From assembly GCF_900079775.1 (NCBI RefSeq), contig NZ_LT556049.1:332662-396661 (forward strand): DNA of 64,000 nt, in the 5' to 3' direction. The notes beneath the pieces are model-generated. The model was not told the DNA's origin and searched no databases. It was given only the letters and a program-made list of their open reading frames with translations. This document shows, in pieces, positions 43,584 to 51,358 of this stretch. This DNA comes from Leyella lascolaii. Lineage in GTDB: Bacteria > Bacteroidota > Bacteroidia > Bacteroidales > Bacteroidaceae. The translations under genes and the position numbers were made by a program. Position 1 is the first letter of the stretch. Each line of letters opens with the position of its first letter.

Positions 43584-45473
43584 CTAATCATAATATGGAT
43601 TCTGCAAAAGCTCGCCATCTTTGCTCTTCACAACCTCCTGATAAGGTATGGGCATGAAGTACAGAGCCGGTCTCCAAATATGTGTACGCACGGTGAAATA
43701 CTTGTATGAGGTGTTTCCGTTCTTCTGCATTATTGCCAATCCGTGCATGGGCTTTCCGTCGGTCTGGTCTGCAATCATCCAGCGGCGCACGTCGTAGAAA
43801 CGGTGACCTTCGAAGCAAAGCTCAAGGCGACGTTCAAGCCGTATAGCCTCACGCATCTCCTCCTGCGTCATGCCATCCTTCAGACCATACATGCCGTCAT
43901 CGCCCGGCTCTATGCCTGCACGCTCGCGCAGCATCTTGAGCACGGTGATGGGACTGACATATGTAGCAGGTGTCACGTTGCCATCGGCATCGGTTATCTC
44001 GGCTGTCATCATATCTTCGTGTGACGGACCGTAGTACTCGTTGGTAGCTTCAGCATAGTTGAGAAGTATTTCGGCATAGCGTATTAACGAGAAACTGTTG
44101 GACGGAGATATCCACCAGTTTGCAGCACACTCGCGGTTTGTGAACTTACGTGTGAAGAAACCGGTAGGAGTTCCCTTGCGAACCTCATCCTGTGTGGTGA
44201 CGTCACCGGTGCATGTACGGACAGTATAATTGTCGTTAGCTGAGTTGCGGTGCGTGGCTCCGTCATACACCACGCAGTTAGCAAAACGTGGATCGCGGTT
44301 CACGTTGGGATGCACTGGGTCGAATACATACTTACCGCTATTGTCATCCACAGCCCTGCCGTCTGCCATGGGAAAGGCGTCTGCCAAATCAGCATAGACA
44401 TATCCGCCACGACCACTGCCACCGCATGATATTGGGTCATAGGCAGAGTGGAAATCAAGGCCTAGCATTTTACGCTCGAATATTATCTCCTGATATGGTC
44501 CATATGGTGTGATTACCTCGCCGTTGCGTGTAGTGCACTTGGTAGCGGTGGTGAAGTCGGAAGCATGCGTTATGGCGTAATATCCCCAACCCAACTCTTC
44601 TTTTCCTCCATTTTTACCGTCCTTGTGGTTGACATAAAGCGCATAGTCTCCGCATCTCATCACATCGAGAGCAGCATCGGCAGCATCCTTCCAACGTTCC
44701 TTACTATAGTCTGTATTACCCAACAATTCCTTGGTCTGTTCGGTGCCCCACGAACCTTCAGGATTGTTGTGCAACGGACTGGCGTCGTAGAGCTTCATGC
44801 GCGAGATAAGAGCCAAGCAGGCAGCCTCTGTGGCACGTCCGTTGATGCGTCCCGTGGCACGCACCGGCAGTGTGTTTGAAGCTATCACGGCATTACACTC
44901 GTCAACAATATAGTCTATACTCTTCCTCCATGTCATGCGCTTTGAGGGGATTACATCATCTGACGAATAACAGGTGTCGCCAACCAAAGGCACTCCTCCA
45001 TAGTCGCGCACCAATGCGGCATAGTACCACGCGCGCAGGAAGCGTGCCTCATTGTAGTAGCGGTCCTTCACACCCTGCACCATGGGTGAGCGATGCACGT
45101 TCTCCAGAAATTTGTTTACGCGACGTATGTTAGCGTAGCATTTTTTCCAGCAATCGTCGCTTACAATGTTTGGGTTCAGCGTACCTGTTGCCAGAGCCAT
45201 GCCAGTAGTTATAGACGATTCGTTCTTGAATTCCGCTTCATCACATGCTATCTGCAGACCGCCGTTGCCGAAACGGGTAGGCATAGTCTGGAAGCCGATA
45301 TCCACATAGATTTGGGTAAGGAAACCTGCCGTATAGGAACTGTCCGTAAACACCTTGTCCTCGTCAAGATCGGTAGTAACCGTCTCATCGAGATAGCCGT
45401 CGGAACACGAACAAAATCCCCCAAAACACAGCAGTAATCCCTCGATAAAAAGAACAGCTTTCAGTGGTTTCAT
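43584..45473 (-). CDS. SusD-like glycan-binding lipoprotein, first gene of the operon
   Basis: The product has 629 residues with a lipobox (CFGGFCSC, about Cys22-24). The SusD signatures are clear: SDDCWKKCYANIRRVNKFLENV, YNEARFLRAWYYAALVRDYGGVPLVGDT, SLIRYAEILLNYAEATNE and RLERRLELCFEGHRFYDVRRWM. It is the first gene after a 486-bp gap and is separated from the next SusC gene by the DUF5004 and DUF4961 lipoproteins. It is probably the partner of the SusC at 38881-42006, which would make both pairs run D then C. Confidence 0.92.
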   Translation of the reverse strand: MKPLKAVLFIEGLLLCFGGFCSCSDGYLDETVTTDLDEDKVFTDSSYTAGFLTQIYVDIGFQTMPTRFGNGGLQIACDEAEFKNESSITTGMALATGTLNPNIVSDDCWKKCYANIRRVNKFLENVHRSPMVQGVKDRYYNEARFLRAWYYAALVRDYGGVPLVGDTCYSSDDVIPSKRMTWRKSIDYIVDECNAVIASNTLPVRATGRINGRATEAACLALISRMKLYDASPLHNNPEGSWGTEQTKELLGNTDYSKERWKDAADAALDVMRCGDYALYVNHKDGKNGGKEELGWGYYAITHASDFTTATKCTTRNGEVITPYGPYQEIIFERKMLGLDFHSAYDPISCGGSGRGGYVYADLADAFPMADGRAVDDNSGKYVFDPVHPNVNRDPRFANCVVYDGATHRNSANDNYTVRTCTGDVTTQDEVRKGTPTGFFTRKFTNRECAANWWISPSNSFSLIRYAEILLNYAEATNEYYGPSHEDMMTAEITDADGNVTPATYVSPITVLKMLRERAGIEPGDDGMYGLKDGMTQEEMREAIRLERRLELCFEGHRFYDVRRWMIADQTDGKPMHGLAIMQKNGNTSYKYFTVRTHIWRPALYFMPIPYQEVVKSKDGELLQNPYYD

Positions 45474-45959
45474 GTTACTTAAGTTTTGTTATTACGTTTT
45501 ATTTAAATTGTTTTTTTGCTTTATTTATAAGCTATGTTTCAAATAGTTAAAACATATTTTCTTGCCAACACATTACATCCGGAAGTTATACATGCTCATA
45601 CATTTAGGTTTTATATAAACAATACGAATTAGAATGTAACAGACATAAAAAGAATGCGAGATTTTCTTATCTTCTCCAAAAGACATTCCTGTAAGGAAAA
45701 ACAAAAAGGATTGCAGTGTCTCTTATTCTACCATAACTGTCTGTTATGTCTTTTTACATCATATCATTTCAATTTACAATATTCACCAATGCCGTGCCTT
45801 CCACGGTAGAAGATACTGAATCACGCTACGTCTTAGACAAAATTGAGAAACATTCTGTCTGATAGCATCACAATATAAAGATGAGGTCAAATAACGACTT
45901 GGGGGTATTTTATAGTTCAAACATATAACTCTAATATATTACCCTATCGTTTCATGCTG
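45474..45959. other. AT-rich regulatory gap upstream of the SusD/SusC operon
   Basis: This 486-bp stretch is much richer in A and T than its flanks. It holds a TATGTTTG box on the minus strand (45925-45918), giving a leader of about 430 bases, and a small inverted repeat (CATAAC-tgtct-GTTATG, near 45733). No coding frame is credible. The long AT-rich leader suggests an activator-dependent promoter. Confidence 0.5.
45918..45925 (-). promoter_or_regulatory. -7 box of the SusD/SusC operon
   Basis: TATGTTTG on the minus strand fits TAnnTTTG; no spaced -33 box is present. It is the only such match in the gap upstream of the SusD gene. Confidence 0.35.
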
Positions 45960-47357
45960 TCATTTCACACGCACAAGTTTTATATGCCGTGTTACGGGAC
46001 GGTTCACACGATAAATCTCGTCCACTATACTGTCCTGATATTTCTCGCATGCCAGACGCACGGCTTTGTTGCCCATCTTGGCATAAATATCACGTCGCGA
46101 AGCCAGCCACCAGCTACTCTGCTTGTCGCGGTCGTACATACAGCGTGCCTCGGGCGAAAGCACATCAGCCTCCTTAACTCCATTCTTCAGGAAATAGTCA
46201 TACTCTACCCATGCCCAGTCGCGCATACGGCGTTCCATATCCCAACGGTCTTCGTTTAACATCATGACCGTGAGAGCCTGCCGGTATTGAGGTGTACACA
46301 CATACTCTGCAAGATTTACACCGGCAGCCAATCGGTAATTCTGAATCGTGTCTATAACAACATCATCGATGGTAAGCCGATAAGAACCTTTCTTAAGGTT
46401 GAGCACACGTAATGTTTCGCTGTCAAACTCCTTCATAAAGTCTGGCACAAGCGTCTTTATACGCGACTGCGGTCTATCAAACACCATGTCACCACGGGCT
46501 ATCGTGTCGAGCGGATAAGGCAGCGCGGCAGCAAGATAGTCGAATTGGACACCCTTATCAGTACGCTCTATGCACGACAATCGGCAGTTTGTTGCCTCCA
46601 CAACGCTCTGCGTGGCGGCATCTATACAAACTGTAGCCACTGGCTTTCCTGCCATGCCCTGTGCCTTAAGGAATATGTAAGCCATCATCATATGACCGTC
46701 GTTGTCGGGATGAATACGGTCATGACCGCAAATGGTAAATGTCGAATAGGTGCGTTGCTTCCCAATGTTATAGTCGGTCATGGGCTTGTTCCAGTCTAAA
46801 AACTCCCATCCGTGCTTCTTGGCAGACTCGCGTTGCATATCTATCATACGGCAAATAAAATCGTTCTTGCCCTGATAGATGTTGTCATTAAACCGTGAAG
46901 TCTGGTCGTATGGCGATGTGCCTACCTGTATGACACGAGCCGAATGTGACTCGAGTATGTCCTCTATCTTGCGGTAATTGTCCTCAACAAGCGCAAAACG
47001 CTGCTCACGGAAACGCGATGCAGTGTCCGTGTTATGCTCAAGATAGCCGCTATCATTCATGCCAAAGGTAAGAGCCACCACGGTAGGCATCTTCCCATAT
47101 ACGTCAGCCTCAAGACGATTCAATATTTCCGTACTGGTGTCACCACCTATACCCAGATTGCCTATCCACAACCGCATTTCCGGGAAACGGGTCATGTAAT
47201 AGAGCCAGATATACGAATGGAAATGTCCGCCGTCTGTTATACTGTTGCCCACAAAGGCAACGCGGTCACCTTGCCGAAACGGTTTCAGCCTCTGCTGCCC
47301 AGCAGTATTAATGCAAGACAGAACCATGAAAAGCACAAATAAAATATATTTACGCAT
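45960..47357 (-). CDS. SGNH/GDSL hydrolase, AT-richer paralogue
   Basis: The product has 465 residues from the ATG at 47357, which opens a signal peptide (MRKYILFVLFMVLSCINTAG). The four SGNH blocks are present: FVGNSITDG with nucleophile Ser, GIGGD, FGMND and DRIHPDNDGH. After the catalytic domain (about 25-255) a C-terminal extension ends in YRVNRPVTRHIKLVRVK. Such enzymes remove acetyl or other acyl groups from plant polysaccharides. It is a paralogue of the protein at 48364-49752, with which it shares long identical stretches, but the DNA is AT-richer. It lies 5 bp after the esterase gene. Confidence 0.87.
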   Translation of the reverse strand: MRKYILFVLFMVLSCINTAGQQRLKPFRQGDRVAFVGNSITDGGHFHSYIWLYYMTRFPEMRLWIGNLGIGGDTSTEILNRLEADVYGKMPTVVALTFGMNDSGYLEHNTDTASRFREQRFALVEDNYRKIEDILESHSARVIQVGTSPYDQTSRFNDNIYQGKNDFICRMIDMQRESAKKHGWEFLDWNKPMTDYNIGKQRTYSTFTICGHDRIHPDNDGHMMMAYIFLKAQGMAGKPVATVCIDAATQSVVEATNCRLSCIERTDKGVQFDYLAAALPYPLDTIARGDMVFDRPQSRIKTLVPDFMKEFDSETLRVLNLKKGSYRLTIDDVVIDTIQNYRLAAGVNLAEYVCTPQYRQALTVMMLNEDRWDMERRMRDWAWVEYDYFLKNGVKEADVLSPEARCMYDRDKQSSWWLASRRDIYAKMGNKAVRLACEKYQDSIVDEIYRVNRPVTRHIKLVRVK

Positions 47358-47362
47358 ACTAT

Positions 47363-48283
47363 TCACCTTTTCTTTGTTTTTAAACCATTGACATTCTTTA
47401 CTCCCTTTACCATCTTGGAAGCTTTCGCCGCACGCCATTGCATTTCCACGAACGTGCCGCTCTGACGGAAGAACTTCTCGAAGAAGAGTAGATGATAGTC
47501 GATGGAGTTCGCCCAATACTGGCTTGTGTGTCCGCCGGGACGGGTGGTGAAGTCGTGGTCGATGCCAAGCCCGAGCAGGCGTTTGTGCAAGTCTTTGTTC
47601 ACCTCGAGGAAGAAGTCAGACTCGCCACAGTCGAACGTTATCCGCAAATCGCCGTTCTTTATGCGTCCCAGCTGCCCCACGACAGTGTGCTCGTCCCACG
47701 ACTGCTTGTTGGCGGACATCTCGCCCAGCACATCCGGAATGTTCCAGTTCTGCGGGAACGGTCTTATGTCCACTCCGCCGCTCATGCTGCCGCAGGCTCC
47801 GAACATGTCCTTGTGGCGCATGGCGAGGAACAGCGCACCGTGTCCGCCCATGCTCAGACCGGTAATGGCACGTCCCTCGCGCGAGGGCACCGTGTTGTAA
47901 TGTGCGTCCACCCAAGGCACGAGCGTGCGGGTGTAGAATGTCTCATACTGGAAATCCTTAAGGACAGGACTGTCAAAATACCATGAATTGAGAGCCGCCA
48001 TCGACACGAATATCATGCCCTTCTCGTCGGCTATGTCGGGCAGCTGCGGCTTTATCTCCAGCCACGAACGCTCGTTGCCGTAGGCTCCGTGCAGCAGATA
48101 GACCACCGGATAGCGCACATCCTTGGCGGCACCTTTCCTTTCAGGCGTAATCACCACCACAGGTATGTCGCGGTTCATCACGTCGCTGTGCAGCTTCAGC
48201 GTGTCCACCTTTCCGGCGAAAGCCCTGCCGGCGGACAGCAGAAGGAGCACACACAACAATCTTAACATTTTTATTCTAACCAT
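47363..48283 (-). CDS. CE1-like (esterase D-type) carbohydrate esterase
   Basis: The product has 306 residues with a signal peptide (MLRLLCVLLLLSAGRAFA); the start at 48283 or the Met at 48268 is open. An alpha/beta-hydrolase fold is evident: VVYLLHGAYGNERSW (oxyanion region), nucleophile Ser in GLSMGGHG, Asp in FDCGESDFF and His in PGGHTSQYW. The family includes acetylxylan, feruloyl and tributyrin esterases, and a hemicellulose or pectin deacylase role fits the flanking SGNH enzymes. It stands between the two SGNH genes in one operon. Confidence 0.88.
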   Translation of the reverse strand: MVRIKMLRLLCVLLLLSAGRAFAGKVDTLKLHSDVMNRDIPVVVITPERKGAAKDVRYPVVYLLHGAYGNERSWLEIKPQLPDIADEKGMIFVSMAALNSWYFDSPVLKDFQYETFYTRTLVPWVDAHYNTVPSREGRAITGLSMGGHGALFLAMRHKDMFGACGSMSGGVDIRPFPQNWNIPDVLGEMSANKQSWDEHTVVGQLGRIKNGDLRITFDCGESDFFLEVNKDLHKRLLGLGIDHDFTTRPGGHTSQYWANSIDYHLLFFEKFFRQSGTFVEMQWRAAKASKMVKGVKNVNGLKTKKR

Positions 48284-48363
48284 AGTTCACTGTCGTTTAT
48301 ATTCGAACTTATCTGACAAAGCACCGTCGCCCGGCACGTCACAGACACCTGTCCGCAGCCACC

Positions 48364-49752
48364 TTACTTTACTGCCGTAAGCACAAAGCGGCGTGTGACG
48401 GGCTTGTTTATGCTGTATATCTTGTCTACCAGAAGATCCATCATGGCTGTATAGGCGTCGCGCACATCCTTGTGTATCATCTTGTCGTAGATGTCGCGGC
48501 GCGCAGCCACCCATCCGTCCTTCGTCTCACCGTCGCGGAACACGCGCGCCGCATGCTCGTCGTTGGCATGGAGCAGACCTTTCTTCATGAAGAAGTCGTA
48601 TTGCAGCCAGCCGTAGTCGCGGAACTTGCGCTCCAGCTCCCAGCGGTCCTCATTGAGTGCCATCACGGCGCACGCCTGCTGGTATTGCGGTGTGTGGCGG
48701 TATTCGGCAAGGTTCACGCCCTGTGCCAGACGCTGTGCCGGAATGGTGTCTATGACCACCCCGTCTATGGTAAGACGGTAGTTGCCCTTGAGTCCCGTAA
48801 TCTTGAGCTGCTCGTTGCTTATGTCCCTGACCAGCGACGGCACCATCTTCACCGCCTGCGCCTGCGGACGCTTGAATCCCCATCCGTGCGCGATGGTGTC
48901 CAGCGGATAAGGCAGCGACTCCGCCAGATAGCTGAACGAGAGTTCTCTCCTGCCTGCCATCAAGTCGCTCACGGTGCAGTTCACGCTCCTTACCACCTTC
49001 TTTGAGCGCGCGTCTATCTGCACGTCTGCCACCGGCTTGCCCACCATTCCCTGAGCCTTGAGGAAGATGTACGCCATGACCATGTGCCCGTCGTTGTCTG
49101 GATGCACGCGGTCGTTGCCGCAGATTGTGAACGTGGGGTCCTTCGCCTGCTGCTCTTCGTTAATCCTGAGCATCGGTGCGTTGAAGTCCACAAACTCCCA
49201 GTGGTCAGCCCTTGCGGCTGAGTCCTGGAACGCTATTATGCGGCGGATGGCGTCGTTCTTCTTCCTGAACACGTTGTCGTTGAAGGTGGATGTCTGGTCG
49301 TAGGGCGACGTGCCTATCATGACCTTGCGTATGTCCGTAGCCTCCTTCAGACGCTTCTCTATCTCAAGGAAATACTTGCGGCTGTTCTCCACCTTACTGT
49401 CGGCGAACTCCCCGGGATTGTCGCCGTTGTACTCGAAATAGCCGCTGTCGTTCATGCCGAACGAGAGTGTGAGCACATTCGGGCGTTTGAGGAACACGTC
49501 GTCGTCAAGACGCGCCAGAATGTTGGAGCATTCGTCACCGCCAATGCCGCAGTTTGCCATCCACATACGCTCGTTGGGGAAGTGCGTCATGTAGTATAGC
49601 CAGATGTACGAATGATAGTGTCCGCCGTCTGTTATGCTGTTGCCCACAAACGCCACACGGTCGCCCGCCTTGAACGGTGTCACCTGTTGTGCGGCTGTAT
49701 GTAAGGTCCCCACGCACAGGGCAAGAGCCATTGTCACTATTTGTCTTATCAT
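48364..49752 (-). CDS. SGNH/GDSL hydrolase, GC-rich paralogue
   Basis: The product has 462 residues from the ATG at 49752 (signal peptide MIRQIVTMALALCVGTLHTAA). The blocks FVGNSITDG, GIGGD, FGMND and DRVHPDNDGH are complete. The C-terminal extension (about 255-462) matches that of the paralogue at 45960-47357, for example GVVIDTIPAQRLAQGVNLAEY. It is the first gene of the three-esterase unit. Its base composition agrees with the chromosomal neighbourhood, unlike the paralogue. Confidence 0.87.
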   Translation of the reverse strand: MIRQIVTMALALCVGTLHTAAQQVTPFKAGDRVAFVGNSITDGGHYHSYIWLYYMTHFPNERMWMANCGIGGDECSNILARLDDDVFLKRPNVLTLSFGMNDSGYFEYNGDNPGEFADSKVENSRKYFLEIEKRLKEATDIRKVMIGTSPYDQTSTFNDNVFRKKNDAIRRIIAFQDSAARADHWEFVDFNAPMLRINEEQQAKDPTFTICGNDRVHPDNDGHMVMAYIFLKAQGMVGKPVADVQIDARSKKVVRSVNCTVSDLMAGRRELSFSYLAESLPYPLDTIAHGWGFKRPQAQAVKMVPSLVRDISNEQLKITGLKGNYRLTIDGVVIDTIPAQRLAQGVNLAEYRHTPQYQQACAVMALNEDRWELERKFRDYGWLQYDFFMKKGLLHANDEHAARVFRDGETKDGWVAARRDIYDKMIHKDVRDAYTAMMDLLVDKIYSINKPVTRRFVLTAVK

Positions 49753-49797
49753 ATCATTTATATATATGTTATTTGTTTTATGAGAAAACACTGCTAT

Positions 49798-50049
49798 TCA
49801 TTTTTCCATATCCAACAAACCGTGGCGGCAGACACGCCACGCGCGATGTTCGGAGTCGCACGCATCCGCCAGCCGACAACCGTTCCTGACAGTCATGAAC
49901 ATATGTACCCACAGCTTGGCACGCCCCATCGGGATGTCCGTCCGTTCCCGAACCTCATCACCGGCAGCCCCGACGCTGACGCGACCTTGTGCAAATGCGT
50001 GAATCCGCAGATAGCAGGTTTTATAAAATTCTGTATAGTCCATTGTCAT
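49798..50049 (-). pseudogene. Short frame, possible decayed ECF-type sigma factor start
   Basis: An 83-codon frame begins MTMDYTEFYKTCYLRIHAFAQGRV, which faintly resembles the first helix of ECF sigma factors; the later part has no such likeness. A TACATTTG -7 box lies 23 bases upstream. It may be a frameshifted remnant, or simply the leader of the SGNH operon, whose start is 45 bp downstream. I give it little weight. Confidence 0.25.
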
Positions 50050-50071
50050 AAACTTAGGCTTGTTATCGCTG

Positions 50072-50079
50072 CAAATGTA
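50072..50079 (-). promoter_or_regulatory. -7 box upstream of the esterase operon
   Basis: TACATTTG on the minus strand, 320 bases before the SGNH start at 49752 and just before the doubtful short frame. No spaced -33 element is visible. Confidence 0.4.
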
Positions 50080-50332
50080 GCCCTATTACGGTAAAACACA
50101 TATAAAAATTGAACCTTAAAAACCCAATTTTGAATCAAAAGCATCATGGATGTAATGTATATACCATTCTTCAGAACAAACATACCAAAGCGTTCTGACT
50201 GTATTTCAAACACTTCTCTAATCATTCATTGGGAATAACACATATCTTTCCGGATATATCAATGCACAGACATGGCGGACACCGTCGGGTGAATAAGTAG
50301 GAAATCGGGGATTATACGCGTTGCCAGCAAAA

Positions 50333-50512
50333 GTAGAGACGCAAAATCTTGCGTCTCACAAGGAAGGAGTGCGAATATTGTCATTGGATTATCGCATGCG
50401 TATATTGCAATGGATTGCTCGTGAGACACATGGAATGAAGATATGGAGAGCAACTACAAGCAACATTAATTGAACTGTCGGGGACGGGAGACGCAAGATT
50501 TTGCGTCTCTAC
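50333..50512. repeat. REPIN-like pair, locus 6
   Basis: Outer palindromes at 50333-50357 and 50488-50512 with a half site (gagacacatgg) in the middle. The 180-bp block is nearly identical to 51051-51230, including the inner stretch with atggaatgaag, caactacaagcaacat and attgaactgtcg. Confidence 0.8.
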
Positions 50513-50649
50513 TGGGCGGACGACGTTGAGGAGGAAAGGAGGGGATGGAAAATGCGCGGAGGATACCGGAATGCATGGATATGCAGTTCAGGCAGTAAAA
50601 AATCTTTACATAATAAAATCGGAAAACAGGAAGCGCGAAGGCATTTGTG

Positions 50650-51010
50650 GTGTATAAAAAACGAATATGGATTCGTTCAGACCTTGCGCCTGCCGTTTCT
50701 GTCGCGCGGAAAAGCACGTTCCGGCTTTCCAAAACACCTTTCATGCATGCCGGAACGCGCCCTCCCGTCACCTCAAAAAGCCCGTTCCGCGTTCCCGAAA
50801 AGGCTTTCCGGCATGAAGGGAATGTCCCGTCCGTCCCATATATGAGTATATCTCGCTGACTGTCAGACATATACGCGAAACGCTCATAAGCTGCGTATTT
50901 GCCTCCGTGAGCCTATGCCGTCGGCTGTAGGAAGCTCTCGCGGAGTTGAGGATGGGTGGGAATGAATAATTATGCACATTATTCATGCATGCGTATGCAA
51001 GTATGCTTGT
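50650..51010 (-). repeat. Composite element, copy 3 (GGAAAAGCC tract plus core)
   Basis: Aligns with 33180-33530 in the same orientation: gcggaaaagcacgttccgg, cctcaaaaagcccgttccg, aaaggctttccggcatgaag, then the core at 50885-51010 with gccgtcggctgtaggaagc and gcggagttgaggatg. It lies between two near-identical REPIN-like blocks. Confidence 0.75.
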
Positions 51011-51050
51011 TTCTGTGGATACATTATATCATTATACGCTGACAGCAAAA

Positions 51051-51297
51051 GTAGAGACGCAAAATCTTGCGTCTCACAAGGGAGGAGTGCAAATATTGTC
51101 ATTGGATTATCGCATGCGTATATTGCAATGGATTGCTCGGGAGACGCATGGAATGAAGATTTGGAGAGTAACTACAAGCAACATCAATTGAACTGTCGAG
51201 GACGGGAGACGCAAGATTTTGCGTCTCTACTGGGCGGACGCCATTATTAAATATTGATGGAAAATCCATATTATTATAGCAAAATCTTGCGTCTCCA
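51051..51297. repeat. REPIN-like pair plus half site, locus 7
   Basis: Palindromes at 51051-51075 and 51206-51230 and a lone right half at about 51279-51297. The first 180 bp duplicate locus 6 at an offset of 718 bp. No gene is seen in 50050-51358. Confidence 0.78.
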
Positions 51298-51358
51298 CCG
51301 GGCTCACGCCGTCATTGTCTTACTTGACCGGCATCTTCTTCATCCCCCTCACCGCCTG

